Source: Chloroflexota bacterium (GTDB lineage Bacteria > Chloroflexota > Anaerolineae > Aggregatilineales > UBA3940). Taken from it: 50,105 nt of DNA. The notes below the pieces were generated by a model, which was not told the DNA's origin, ran no database searches, and saw only the letters and a list, made by a program, of their open reading frames with translations. Of the stretch, positions 27,487-35,990 are shown in pieces. The stretch spans positions 1-50,105 of the forward strand of contig JAADYX010000057.1 of NCBI GenBank assembly GCA_010092885.1, read 5' to 3'. The position numbers and the translations under genes are program-made. Position 1 is the first letter of the stretch, and the number at the start of each line of letters is the position of its first letter.

Positions 27487-28302
27487 ATGATCGATCAAGT
27501 TGATGGTAAACTGCCGGGTATGAAACATCCTTACTTCTTGCCTGGCAGCTCGACTGGCTGTTTGCTGGTCCATGGGTTCACAGGCAGCCCGGCCAATCTG
27601 CGCTGGCTGGGCGAGCATCTGAACGCGCAGGGATTTACGGTACATGGTGTGCGATTAGCCGGGCATGGCTACGACGTTGCCGATCTGAACCGGGTCCGGT
27701 GGCGGGAGTGGGTGTACAGCGCACGCGAAGGGCTGTATTTGCTGCGCGAACACTGCGACCGGATCGCGATAATCGGATTCTCGATGGGCGGAGCGATCAG
27801 CTACATCGTGGCGGCAGATGAAAACCCCGACTGCCTGGTCACATTGGGGGCACCGCACAAAATCCACCATCCGCTGCTGCCCCTTGTGCCATTCGTCAGC
27901 CCCTTTGTGCAGAGCATCCCCAAGCCCGGTTTGGATACTCCTGCCGAAAAAGAACTCGACCAGAGAGTGACGCGTATTCAAGCTGAACGCGGCGAGCCTC
28001 AGCTGGGTGTCGTGCGCTTGCAGGTTTGGCCGCTGCCCGCACTGAACCAGCTCAATCAACTGCTGCGTGAGTCGCGCGCGGCTTTGCCCCGCATCACAGC
28101 GCCCACGCTGCTCCTCCATGGTGAACGGGATGAAACGGTGCCATTTGGCGATCTGTCACTCAATGTGGCGGCACTCGGCAGCCTGACCAAGCACACCCAG
28201 AATTATCCACAGAGCGGGCACCATCTCGCGCTGGATGTTGAACGGGAACAGGTCTATGCGGCAGTGGCGGACTTTGTACGGGAATATGCCGATGTTGAGT
28301 GA
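27487..28302 (+). CDS. Alpha/beta hydrolase (Est30/monoacylglycerol-lipase-like esterase)
   Basis: This 271-residue cytosolic hydrolase has an oxyanion segment LLVHGFTGSP and the nucleophile elbow GFSMGG with S99. The acid is the Asp in HGERDETVP and the base the His in GHHLALD. The size and the short lid match Geobacillus Est30-type carboxylesterases, which cleave short to medium acyl esters. ATG 27487 follows a -10-like hexamer. ATG 27520 (MKHPYFLPG) is the other option and is closer to the family start. The next gene overlaps its 3' end. Confidence 0.9.
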   Translation: MIDQVDGKLPGMKHPYFLPGSSTGCLLVHGFTGSPANLRWLGEHLNAQGFTVHGVRLAGHGYDVADLNRVRWREWVYSAREGLYLLREHCDRIAIIGFSMGGAISYIVAADENPDCLVTLGAPHKIHHPLLPLVPFVSPFVQSIPKPGLDTPAEKELDQRVTRIQAERGEPQLGVVRLQVWPLPALNQLNQLLRESRAALPRITAPTLLLHGERDETVPFGDLSLNVAALGSLTKHTQNYPQSGHHLALDVEREQVYAAVADFVREYADVE

Positions 28303-29662
28303 TAAAGTCGTTTACCCGATCCTCGGGGGCATTGTTGCCCTGCATATGCTCGTGGGCCTGTTATATGCTGCTAACACACCGCCCTGGCAGAATCCGGATG
28401 AACCGGCCCATTACAATGTGATCGCACAGATCGCAGTGGGGGGCTGCTGCCCCGTGATCGCCACCGGTGATTGGGATGCTGCTGCGCTCACATCGTTGGT
28501 CTCGTCCGGTTTTCCGGAAGGTGCCGATGTGTCTGGCATCACGTATGAGGACCACCAACCGCCGCTGTACTATCTGGCATTGGCCCCCGTCTTTTTGGTG
28601 ACAGGCGGCAGTCTGAGCGTGATGCGTATTGTGACGTTGGTCATGGGGGCAGGCATTGTTGTGGCAGCCTACTTTGTGGCGGCGCGGCTCTTCCCCCGTC
28701 ACCGGATTGTGGCACTTGCGCTGGCTGCGTTTGTCGGATTCGTGCCGCAGCATCTGGCCATGGTGTCCAGCGTCAACAACGATGCCCTGGCATGGCTGGC
28801 CCTTTCTATCCTGATGGTGGTTGCGGTAGGGTATGTCGGCAACCCGACCGAAATTGATCATCTGGGGCAGACCGGTCCGCTTGATCTGAGCAAACGTCCA
28901 CATGCGGCGGCCCTCGGTGGGATTACCGGCGTAGGCTATCTGATCAAGCTGACCGTGTATCTTCCGATGACGCTGCTGGTTGCAGCTGCGATCCTGCTGC
29001 GTTGGCGTCAGGAGGATCGGGCACCACGTTGGGCCGCCGGTCAGGTAGGGTGGGCGGCTGGCATGGCCATCCTGTTTGGGCTGCCGTTGTGGGTGCGCAA
29101 TGTCAGCCTATACGGTTGGCCCGATCTTTTCGCCCTGGGGCGCCATGATGAGGTTGTGGAGGGTCAGCTGCGCACAGCGGACCTGATCGCTGAGGTGGGA
29201 ACTGGACCCTATCTGGTGCAGTTTGCCCGGACGACATTCCAAAGCTTTTGGGGGCAGTTCGGCTGGATGGCTGTGCCTTTGCCGGTGCGCGAGTATGTGC
29301 TGATCGGTGCGTTCCTGCTGGTGAGTTTCATTGGTCTGGTGATCTGGCTGGTACGGTTTCGCCCAGAGCCGCATCCCGCGCAGCGTGCCGGGCTATGGCT
29401 TTTGGCGGCTGTTGTGGTCGCCTCGCTGCTGAACTACGGCGTCTACAATCTGACCTTTGTTCAGTTTCAGGGCCGCTATTTGTTCACCCTGCTGATCCCA
29501 TTTGGGTTGGCGGTGGTCGGCGGCTGGCACGGATGGTCCTGTCTGCTGGCCGAGCACCTCACTGGTAGGGTTGCCCGCTGGCTGCCATTAGCAGCTGTGG
29601 CCTGGATGCCTTTGTTCGCGGTGTGGTCGCTGGTGCGTCACATCATCCCGAACCTCAGCTAG
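28289..29662 (+). CDS. GT-C-type membrane protein (DUF2142/GT39-like)
   Basis: This protein has about 457 residues and roughly 11 membrane helices over its whole length. After the first helix comes NPDEPAHYN (D38-E39), the acidic pair of GT-C enzymes. EDHQPPLYYLAL follows, another common GT-C segment. It likely transfers a sugar from a polyprenyl donor outside the membrane; donor and acceptor are unknown. The start overlaps the hydrolase stop. ATG 28289 or 28295 place the first helix best. An upstream in-frame ATG would add a hydrophilic tail. It lacks the beta-sandwich tail of the other two GT-C proteins here. Confidence 0.82.
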   Translation, partial: PMLSDKVVYPILGGIVALHMLVGLLYAANTPPWQNPDEPAHYNVIAQIAVGGCCPVIATGDWDAAALTSLVSSGFPEGADVSGITYEDHQPPLYYLALAPVFLVTGGSLSVMRIVTLVMGAGIVVAAYFVAARLFPRHRIVALALAAFVGFVPQHLAMVSSVNNDALAWLALSILMVVAVGYVGNPTEIDHLGQTGPLDLSKRPHAAALGGITGVGYLIKLTVYLPMTLLVAAAILLRWRQEDRAPRWAAGQVGWAAGMAILFGLPLWVRNVSLYGWPDLFALGRHDEVVEGQLRTADLIAEVGTGPYLVQFARTTFQSFWGQFGWMAVPLPVREYVLIGAFLLVSFIGLVIWLVRFRPEPHPAQRAGLWLLAAVVVASLLNYGVYNLTFVQFQGRYLFTLLIPFGLAVVGGWHGWSCLLAEHLTGRVARWLPLAAVAWMPLFAVWSLVRHIIPNLS

Positions 29663-29667
29663 CCACC

Positions 29668-30675
29668 ATGCAGTATGAAGCCGAGGTCCTGCCCGGTCTG
29701 AAATCTTTTGCCACTGCTGAGCTGCGGAGCATCCCAAACGTGCAGGTGCACCAAACGAGCGCGGAAGACGCGATCGTGTTCGAGGGGTCGCACCAACCTG
29801 AGGTATTCAACCAACTGCGGACAGTTGTGGCTGTCTATCGGGTGCTGCACTTCGCTGTTCCACGGCCCAAGGCATTGTTGGGGCACCAGCACTTCACCGC
29901 GCTTACAGCGGAGATCCATCGTATCCGCTCGGCGAATCCCTCGGGGGCCTTCTCCACCTTCCGGATCAGCGCGGCAGGCAGCGACTCAAGCGTGTTCAGA
30001 CGGCTGCGTGCGGCACTGGCTGAACACCTCCATCTGACCGATTCGCCGGATGAGGCCGATCTTCTACTGCGTGTCCGGCCTGCCCTCCATCGAGATGGGT
30101 GGGAGGTCCTTGTGCGGACGACGCCGCGTCCGCTGGCAACACGAGGTTACCGTTTGCGCGATATGCGCGGTGCGCTGAATGCGACTATCGCCGCCGTCAT
30201 GGTCAGGCAGGCCGGATGGGCCGAACGTGTCTGTAACATCGCCTGCGGAACAGCTACCCTACTGATCGAATGGGCGGCGGTATATCCGGGCACACAGGCC
30301 ATTGGTGTCGATACCAACAGAGAGGTGCTGCATATGGCAGCCGAAAATGCAGCTGCGGCCAGTGTTCGACCCGCGCTGATCGAAGCGGATGCCAGTGCTC
30401 TGCCTTTTGCTGACCGGGCGTTCGAGGTGCTGCTTGCCGATTTGCCTTGGGGACAGGCGGTCGGCACCCAGGCGCAAATAGACGATCTCTACCCGGCTGT
30501 GCTCGCTCAAGCCGCCCGGATCGCTAAACTAGGCGCGCGCTTCATGGTGATCACCCACGCTATTGATCTGTTTGAACGCAGCCTGCCGGGCAGCGGCTGG
30601 CACCTCCGCCATGAGACGCGCGTGTATCAGGGCGGGCTGCACCCTAGAATCTATCACCTGGAGCGAGAAGCATGA
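29668..30675 (+). CDS. THUMP/RMT-type RNA guanine-N2-methyltransferase-like protein (TrmN/Trm14 type)
   Basis: This 335-residue protein has an N-terminal part (to about 150) like the ferredoxin/THUMP region of tRNA modification enzymes. A methyltransferase domain follows. It has the R-G-Y-R-x-R-D-x-x-G-A-L-N-A-x-x-A segment that precedes these catalytic domains, SAM motif VCNIACGTATLLIEWA, and motif IV DLPWG in place of the usual N/D-P-P-Y/W. By family it would methylate guanosine N2 in tRNA or rRNA. ATG 29668 is six bases after the preceding stop. A longer frame from 29623 overlaps that gene and adds nothing conserved. It overlaps the next ORF by four bases. Confidence 0.8.
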   Translation: MQYEAEVLPGLKSFATAELRSIPNVQVHQTSAEDAIVFEGSHQPEVFNQLRTVVAVYRVLHFAVPRPKALLGHQHFTALTAEIHRIRSANPSGAFSTFRISAAGSDSSVFRRLRAALAEHLHLTDSPDEADLLLRVRPALHRDGWEVLVRTTPRPLATRGYRLRDMRGALNATIAAVMVRQAGWAERVCNIACGTATLLIEWAAVYPGTQAIGVDTNREVLHMAAENAAAASVRPALIEADASALPFADRAFEVLLADLPWGQAVGTQAQIDDLYPAVLAQAARIAKLGARFMVITHAIDLFERSLPGSGWHLRHETRVYQGGLHPRIYHLEREA

Positions 30676-31448
30676 ATGAGCTTGACCATCCGTTGATTAC
30701 CCAGACGATCTTCTTTCCACGTAAGGCCGAGCCAGTGGGCGAACACGATGGCACCATCCCGGTCGGGGATGGCGTTGTGTTGGGCTACCGGGCCTATCCC
30801 CACGAACCAGACGCGCCCCTGATCCTGTACTTTCACGGCAACGGCGAGATCGCCGCGGAGCACGACTCCATCGCGTCACTCTATCGCGAGGTTGTTGGTG
30901 CTGCGCTGCTTGTTGTGGACTATCGCGGCTATGGATGGAGCACCGGTCAGCCCGCCGCGAACCATATGCTGCCGGACGCAGAAGCTGTCTTCAGGGCGCT
31001 GCCTGATCTCAGAGAGAAGCATCAGCTGGGCAATGGCCCTCTTTTTGTGATGGGACGCTCTTTAGGCGGACCCTCAGCGATGCACCTGGCGGGAGCCCAT
31101 ACGGCGGCCCTCACTGGACTCATCTTGGAGAGCACCTTCGCGGATGTACGCGCCTGGCTGCTGCGCAAGGGGTTTCCCGCAGGTGTGGTACCCGGACCCT
31201 CACGCGCGCTCGATTTCGCTGCGCAGATGAGCGACATCAACCTGCCCCTGCTCGTTATCCACGGTGAGCAGGATACGCTTATCCCACCGGACGAGGGTCG
31301 CCGCCTGTTTAAGGCATCCCCGGCAGAGGTCAAACGGCTGGTGACCATCTCTGCGGCAGGGCACAACACGCTGCTTGCTGTGGGCCTAGAGACCTATTTT
31401 GGGGCGGTTGCGGCGTTTGTGTCAGAAGCGAAAGCACACTCAGCGTAG
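30672..31448 (+). CDS. Alpha/beta hydrolase (ABHD13/BEM46-like)
   Basis: This 258-residue protein has YFHGNGEI as oxyanion region, DYRGYGWSTG, and the nucleophile elbow GRSLGG with S130. The acid Asp lies in HGEQDTLIP and the base His in AAGHNTLL. These match the ABHD12/13-BEM46 branch of serine hydrolases, with unknown natural substrates. The ATG overlaps the methyltransferase stop by four bases (ATGA), so the two are translationally coupled. No signal peptide is seen. Confidence 0.9.
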   Translation: MNELDHPLITQTIFFPRKAEPVGEHDGTIPVGDGVVLGYRAYPHEPDAPLILYFHGNGEIAAEHDSIASLYREVVGAALLVVDYRGYGWSTGQPAANHMLPDAEAVFRALPDLREKHQLGNGPLFVMGRSLGGPSAMHLAGAHTAALTGLILESTFADVRAWLLRKGFPAGVVPGPSRALDFAAQMSDINLPLLVIHGEQDTLIPPDEGRRLFKASPAEVKRLVTISAAGHNTLLAVGLETYFGAVAAFVSEAKAHSA

Positions 31449-31454
31449 TATACT
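31449..31454 (+). promoter_or_regulatory. -10-like element directly before ATG 31462
   Basis: TATACT ends seven bases before the SDR start codon, right after the preceding stop. No Shine-Dalgarno sequence and no clear -35 are seen. It suggests an internal, leaderless promoter in the operon. Confidence 0.35.
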
Positions 31455-31461
31455 GGTCTCT

Positions 31462-32025
31462 ATGGAACGAGTAGCACTGATCGCGGGTGGGGGAAGAGGG
31501 CATGGGCTGGCCATTGCTCAGACCTTAGCCACTGCCGGGCTGCGGGTGGCGGTCGCTGATCTCAATCCGGACCGGGCTGAAGCTGCCGCTCAGATCATTG
31601 TGCAGGCTGGCGGTACAGCGGTCGGCATTCAGGCGGATGTGAGCAACAAATTCCAGGCCGCCGCTATGATCGAGCAAACCCGCGATGCCTACAACCGGCT
31701 CGATATTCTGATCAACAATGCGCATGTGAGTCCCGGCGATGCCGCGCTGACGATGGATGAATGGAACTGGCGGCGTACCATAGAAGTCAATCTGACAGGC
31801 GCCTTCTTCTGTGCACAGCTCGCTGCCCGCGTCATGGCCGATGAGAGCGGGGGGCATATCGTACTGCTAACCCGGCGCGAGCGCAGTGCCGCCGGAGCGG
31901 CCACGCAGGCGGCCATAGAGGCGCTCGCTGCAACCATGGATCGTGACCTGCCAGACGTTCACGTCAATGCCGTGCCTGCCACTGACACCGATGCCCTGTT
32001 ACAATGCCTGGAGATCTCCCGATGA
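31462..32025 (+). CDS. Degenerate short-chain dehydrogenase/reductase-like protein
   Basis: This 187-residue protein has an SDR Rossmann fold. The N-terminal AGGGRGHGLA replaces the usual TGxxxGxG. NNAHVSPGD corresponds to the NNAG motif, and EVNLTGAFFC to the alpha4 Asn region. The catalytic Ser and the Tyr-x3-Lys are missing: the stretch after HIVLLT reads RRERSAAGAATQAAIEAL. The C-terminal substrate loop is also absent, which makes it about 60 residues short. It may bind NAD(P) without catalysis. ATG 31462 is chosen since an upstream extension enters the hydrolase gene. Its stop overlaps the next ATG (ATGA). Confidence 0.8.
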   Translation: MERVALIAGGGRGHGLAIAQTLATAGLRVAVADLNPDRAEAAAQIIVQAGGTAVGIQADVSNKFQAAAMIEQTRDAYNRLDILINNAHVSPGDAALTMDEWNWRRTIEVNLTGAFFCAQLAARVMADESGGHIVLLTRRERSAAGAATQAAIEALAATMDRDLPDVHVNAVPATDTDALLQCLEISR

Positions 32026-33014
32026 CTCTCACTGTTAAGGTTGATGACCGCATTCGATTGATGTCCGCGCTGCTGGCGATGACCACCTGGCCCATGCAGG
32101 AGCAGGACGAAAAGCCGCGGGGCATCCACGCCCACGCACGCGCGACCCGCCAGCATCTGCGTGAGTTTGAAGATCACCCGGCAGTGCTCACCATGCAGGA
32201 ACTGCTTGAGTCCGGACGTACCCTTGACTCGATCTTCAGCTATGTGACGTGTTTGCAGTGGCCGGGGCTGCGCGCCCGCTCGAAAGACCGTCCGGATTGG
32301 GCCCCGGCGGACTGGTCCCAGCAGATGCGTGATTTGATGTTCAGCAGCCGCCTTCAGGACTTTTGGGGTGAGCCCGATGAAGGACCCTGGTATGATGCTG
32401 AACAACAGGCACACCATGCGGTGGACGCTGTGGACATGCGCCCGCTGTTGAGCGAGTTCTTCACGCGTGTACCGGATGAGATGATTCTGCACCCGAACAT
32501 CTCCTTCCCCACCGGGCAGGCTGTCGCGTTCCGTTGGGGTAAACGGCTGTTCGCGGCGGTCCCGCCGCAAATCGCATGGGGGAACAACCCGCCATGGCCG
32601 TATGACGAAGACCCGGCTTACACGCAGGGTGAGGCATTTGGGGCCTACGCGCGCACTCTGCTGCGTGCTGAACTGAAGCGCTTCCCCGAGCAAGTCGAAA
32701 CTGCCAGCCAGGAAACACTGCCCGTCCCCAATGCGTTCAGGGCCAAATTCCCTGAATGGTTTGATCAGTTTGCGGTGCTCTTCATCAGCGGGCTGACAAC
32801 GATCTATCTGGAAGAAACGCTTGGTCCGGCGGAGTCAAAGGCGTATGTGGTTATGGCGCATAAAGCGCACGGATTTGATGTGCTGCCTGCTGTGGTGGAT
32901 GTACTGAGCCGCTACCGGCAGCAGCATGCAGAAGGTAAGTTTGGGGCGTTTGGCGAATACCTGACAGCCTTCCAGCGGGCACTGCGCGTCACGCAGCGGC
33001 TCAAGAACCTCTAG
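32022..33014 (+). CDS. Protein of unknown function, 330 residues
   Basis: This is a soluble protein of about 330 residues, coupled by an ATGA overlap to the degenerate SDR. It is rich in Trp and acidic residues in its middle (WGEPDEGPWYDAEQQAHHAVDAV, PYDEDPAY). Helices with H/E pairs occur (FHE-type patterns are not clear), so I cannot call it a metalloprotein. The C-terminal helix is Arg-rich. No signal peptide or membrane segment is visible. I do not recognise a family. Its last 14 bases overlap the convergent kinase gene. Confidence 0.72.
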   Translation: MTLTVKVDDRIRLMSALLAMTTWPMQEQDEKPRGIHAHARATRQHLREFEDHPAVLTMQELLESGRTLDSIFSYVTCLQWPGLRARSKDRPDWAPADWSQQMRDLMFSSRLQDFWGEPDEGPWYDAEQQAHHAVDAVDMRPLLSEFFTRVPDEMILHPNISFPTGQAVAFRWGKRLFAAVPPQIAWGNNPPWPYDEDPAYTQGEAFGAYARTLLRAELKRFPEQVETASQETLPVPNAFRAKFPEWFDQFAVLFISGLTTIYLEETLGPAESKAYVVMAHKAHGFDVLPAVVDVLSRYRQQHAEGKFGAFGEYLTAFQRALRVTQRLKNL

Positions 33015-35919
33015 CCCGTTCGCGACGGCGACGCTCACGCAGACCGGTGACTTCTTCGTCCTCGAGGAAGTCATCATCTTCTTCATCACTGTCTGCCTGC
33101 TCAACAAAGCGACGCCAGTATCGTGCCCGCTCACCCATGGCCAATACCAGCGCTGCCGAAGCCGCTGTGCTGACGATCACCGCCGGGAACAGCGGTACCT
33201 CAAACAGGTCGGGAACATAATACAGCAACGCCAGCAGCAGGCCGGCCGCTGAGGTAAAGATCAGGCGGCGCAGCTTATTGTCTGTATCGGCGAGCAGTTC
33301 GCTTTCCATCAGGCGCTCGACTGTAAGCACACCGGCCATCGTCGCTGCGATGTGCAGCAGCGCCAACGCGGTCGGAATGGTTTCACCCACCAGCGCGGCC
33401 CCGGCAACGATCATCATGTAGCTGGCGGAGGCAAACATGGCAGCAGGCAGTTGGGATTCCAGTGCGCCCGTGCTTAACGGTCCCAAAGGGAGCAGTCCTG
33501 TTGCTGCCATGCCTGGCGATCCAAGCATCATCCCTGCCCCCAACGGATTCCATCTACGTGGGCGCTGCCGGTCGAACACGAGGTTGACTAACAGATACAA
33601 AATGAACAGGCCGCCGACCAGCCCGGCAGTGACCGGTTGTATCAGTACAATGGATATGATCAGCGCGGTAAACACCAGTGGGGCGCCTATCAGCGGGTTC
33701 GTGATGATCGACAGAACCCCGAACACAGCGCCGATCCAAGTGAGCTGATAGATATCAACGGGGATGCCCACTATATCAAGACGAGGGATGCCCGCCGCTA
33801 CAAGCAGCGGCAGAAAGAATGCGACTCCCAGTGCAGCAAAGAATGCGCCCAAACTCTGACGCAGCATGCGCAGCACGGTTCCGGCACGGTTGCCGCTGTT
33901 CGGATCAGCCTGTATGGGCAGTTGTGTCAAGGCGAATACGAGAGCCGTGCCTACGAGCAGCAGTCCGACCGCAGCTGGATCAACCGGTTCAGGATTGAAC
34001 CCCACGTGCACGACCAGCAGGATGAGCAGGGCCAACCCCATACCAGCAGCGCGCAGCAGGGGAGATTCCGTGCGGCGGTTGGAGACTGCAACAACGGCGC
34101 TTAAACCCCAACCGGCAGCAATGATCAACGCCAGCGCGCCCGTCTCCGCCAGATATTCTCCGAGCAGGGCCACTGTAAACCCGATGCTGTCGGCAGCACG
34201 CAGCGGGTCGACCAACCAGGTTTCCCACACTGCGGGGTCGATCAGCCCAATGTAGGTTGTGTCGAACCCATCGCGGATAAGCACCGTCCGTTCGTACGGT
34301 TCAAGACCGGGTGTTTCCGGCTCGACTGCAACGACCAAGCGGGACAGCGGAGGGCCATCCGGCACCGGGAGCAGTCCATTGGCTGCTGGCCATCCCAGGG
34401 TAACGGCAAAGAGAGTCGCGAGCAGAACACCAACGGCGCTTGACAAGGCGGCTTGCCTGGCTCGGAACCACCATCCAGCAAACAGAGGCAGTGCAAGCCC
34501 CAGAGGTGTGCCAGCCAGCACGGTGCCCAGCAGGATGATGAGTGCCTCGCGGGAGGTCAGTCGCGCGCCGACCACGAGCATCACAGCCGCCCAGATCAAC
34601 CCGAGCCCGGGTGCCACAGCGAGCAGGGGGACAAGCACAAGGCCAAAGCTGATCAACGCGCCAACGATGGGGGCGTTCAGCAGACCGTAGAGCAGCACAC
34701 CCGGAAACAGGGACAACAACGCGATCTCCGGGGCAGCATCCGTCGTGAGCCGGTTGAGCAGGACGAAGGTCATCACGCTTAGGCTGATGGCCTGCAGCCA
34801 GGTGCCCACAGCCGGATGATCGTGCAGCCACGCGCTGACCGGGTTGAGCGTGACCGATACATCCAATGTCAGGTGTGGGCCGGCCACCGCGGCGGCTGGG
34901 GTGGGCTGCGCAGGGGGTGTCGGGTTTGGAATGGTGTCTGGGGGCCCACCGGTTTCGGTCTGCCCTGCGGGTTTGACCGGCGACGATACGGTGTCCTGAA
35001 TAACCGCTTCCAGATTGAGGGTGTCTGCCCCTTTGGCAAGAGCCGCGGTCGGTGTGCGCTTCTTGCCCGTATCGGGCGGGGGTGTCATACCACGGGCGAT
35101 GGCATACGCGCGTTCAAGGGCTTCTGCCATCTCTAGCGCGGATTGGTAGCGATCTTCCGGTTCTTTGGCAATAGCTTTAAGCACAACGCTGTCAAGCTGC
35201 TTGGGCAGTGACGGATTGATATCGGTTGGCTTGGGTGCCGGGTCGTTGAGATGGCGCAGCATCAGCGACATAGCGTGTTCTGACTCGAAGGGTGGCTGGC
35301 CCGTCAGCATCTCGAATAGCATGCAGCCCAGCGAATAAATATCGGCCCGGCCATCAATTGGTTGGCCAAGGCCCTGCTCAGGCGCCATGTAGGTTGGAGT
35401 CCCCATGATCGTATTGGTCTGGGTGAGGTTATCCGTGCTGCCCAATACCTTTGCAATGCCGAAGTCCGTGAGGAAGGCGTTGCCCTGTGAGTCGATCAGG
35501 ACGTTACTGGGTTTGAGATCGCGATGAACGATGCCGCTGCTATGCGCATAATCCATTGCGGTGGCGATCTGTTTGAATACCTGAATCGCACGACCGGTTT
35601 CCATGGCACCTTCGGCAATCAGGTCACCCAGATCACCCTCGGGCAGGTAGCGCATCACAATGTAGAACGTGCCGTTCTGTTCGCCATAATCATGGACCGG
35701 CAGGATGTGAGCGTGCTCAAGACGAGCAATGACCTGTGCTTCATTGCGGAAACGAGCGACGAAGACCACATCCTCGCTCACCTCGTTCGACATGACTTTG
35801 ATAGCCACGTCACGGTTCATTGAAGGCTGGTGCGCACGGAAAACAGCTGCCATTCCGCCCTCACCGACCTTCTCAATGATTTCGTACGCACCCAGCCGGG
35901 TTCCGATCAACTCATCCAT
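33001..35919 (-). CDS. Ser/Thr protein kinase fused to a large polytopic membrane region
   Basis: This 972-residue protein has a Hanks-type kinase domain at about 11-275: glycine loop GEGGMAAV, K41 (VAIKV), HRDLKPSN with catalytic D134, DFG at 152-154, and GTPTYMAPEQ. A Pro/Thr-rich linker follows (about 275-360). The rest, about 560 residues, has some 14 or more hydrophobic helices in a pattern I do not recognise. The tail is a highly acidic then basic stretch (SDEEDDDFLEDEE ... RERRRRERARGS). There is no PASTA or WD repeat sensor. ATG 35919 begins MDELIGTRLGAYEI, as in the PknB family; an extension to 35967 is rejected. Confidence 0.92.
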   Translation of the reverse strand: MDELIGTRLGAYEIIEKVGEGGMAAVFRAHQPSMNRDVAIKVMSNEVSEDVVFVARFRNEAQVIARLEHAHILPVHDYGEQNGTFYIVMRYLPEGDLGDLIAEGAMETGRAIQVFKQIATAMDYAHSSGIVHRDLKPSNVLIDSQGNAFLTDFGIAKVLGSTDNLTQTNTIMGTPTYMAPEQGLGQPIDGRADIYSLGCMLFEMLTGQPPFESEHAMSLMLRHLNDPAPKPTDINPSLPKQLDSVVLKAIAKEPEDRYQSALEMAEALERAYAIARGMTPPPDTGKKRTPTAALAKGADTLNLEAVIQDTVSSPVKPAGQTETGGPPDTIPNPTPPAQPTPAAAVAGPHLTLDVSVTLNPVSAWLHDHPAVGTWLQAISLSVMTFVLLNRLTTDAAPEIALLSLFPGVLLYGLLNAPIVGALISFGLVLVPLLAVAPGLGLIWAAVMLVVGARLTSREALIILLGTVLAGTPLGLALPLFAGWWFRARQAALSSAVGVLLATLFAVTLGWPAANGLLPVPDGPPLSRLVVAVEPETPGLEPYERTVLIRDGFDTTYIGLIDPAVWETWLVDPLRAADSIGFTVALLGEYLAETGALALIIAAGWGLSAVVAVSNRRTESPLLRAAGMGLALLILLVVHVGFNPEPVDPAAVGLLLVGTALVFALTQLPIQADPNSGNRAGTVLRMLRQSLGAFFAALGVAFFLPLLVAAGIPRLDIVGIPVDIYQLTWIGAVFGVLSIITNPLIGAPLVFTALIISIVLIQPVTAGLVGGLFILYLLVNLVFDRQRPRRWNPLGAGMMLGSPGMAATGLLPLGPLSTGALESQLPAAMFASASYMMIVAGAALVGETIPTALALLHIAATMAGVLTVERLMESELLADTDNKLRRLIFTSAAGLLLALLYYVPDLFEVPLFPAVIVSTAASAALVLAMGERARYWRRFVEQADSDEEDDDFLEDEEVTGLRERRRRERARGS

Positions 35920-35956
35920 CGTCGTGATCCCTGCTTTGCTCGGTCCAACCATGGCA

Positions 35957-35984
35957 AGTATACACAAACAGCCCGGTCTTGAAT
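35957..35984 (-). promoter_or_regulatory. Candidate promoter of the kinase gene
   Basis: On the minus strand ATTCAA (35984-35979) and TATACT (35962-35957) are 16 bases apart. The -10 matches in five of six positions and the -35 is weak. It lies upstream of ATG 35919 and overlaps the longer reading frame, which argues for the shorter protein. Confidence 0.4.
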
Positions 35985-35990
35985 AGTGGA

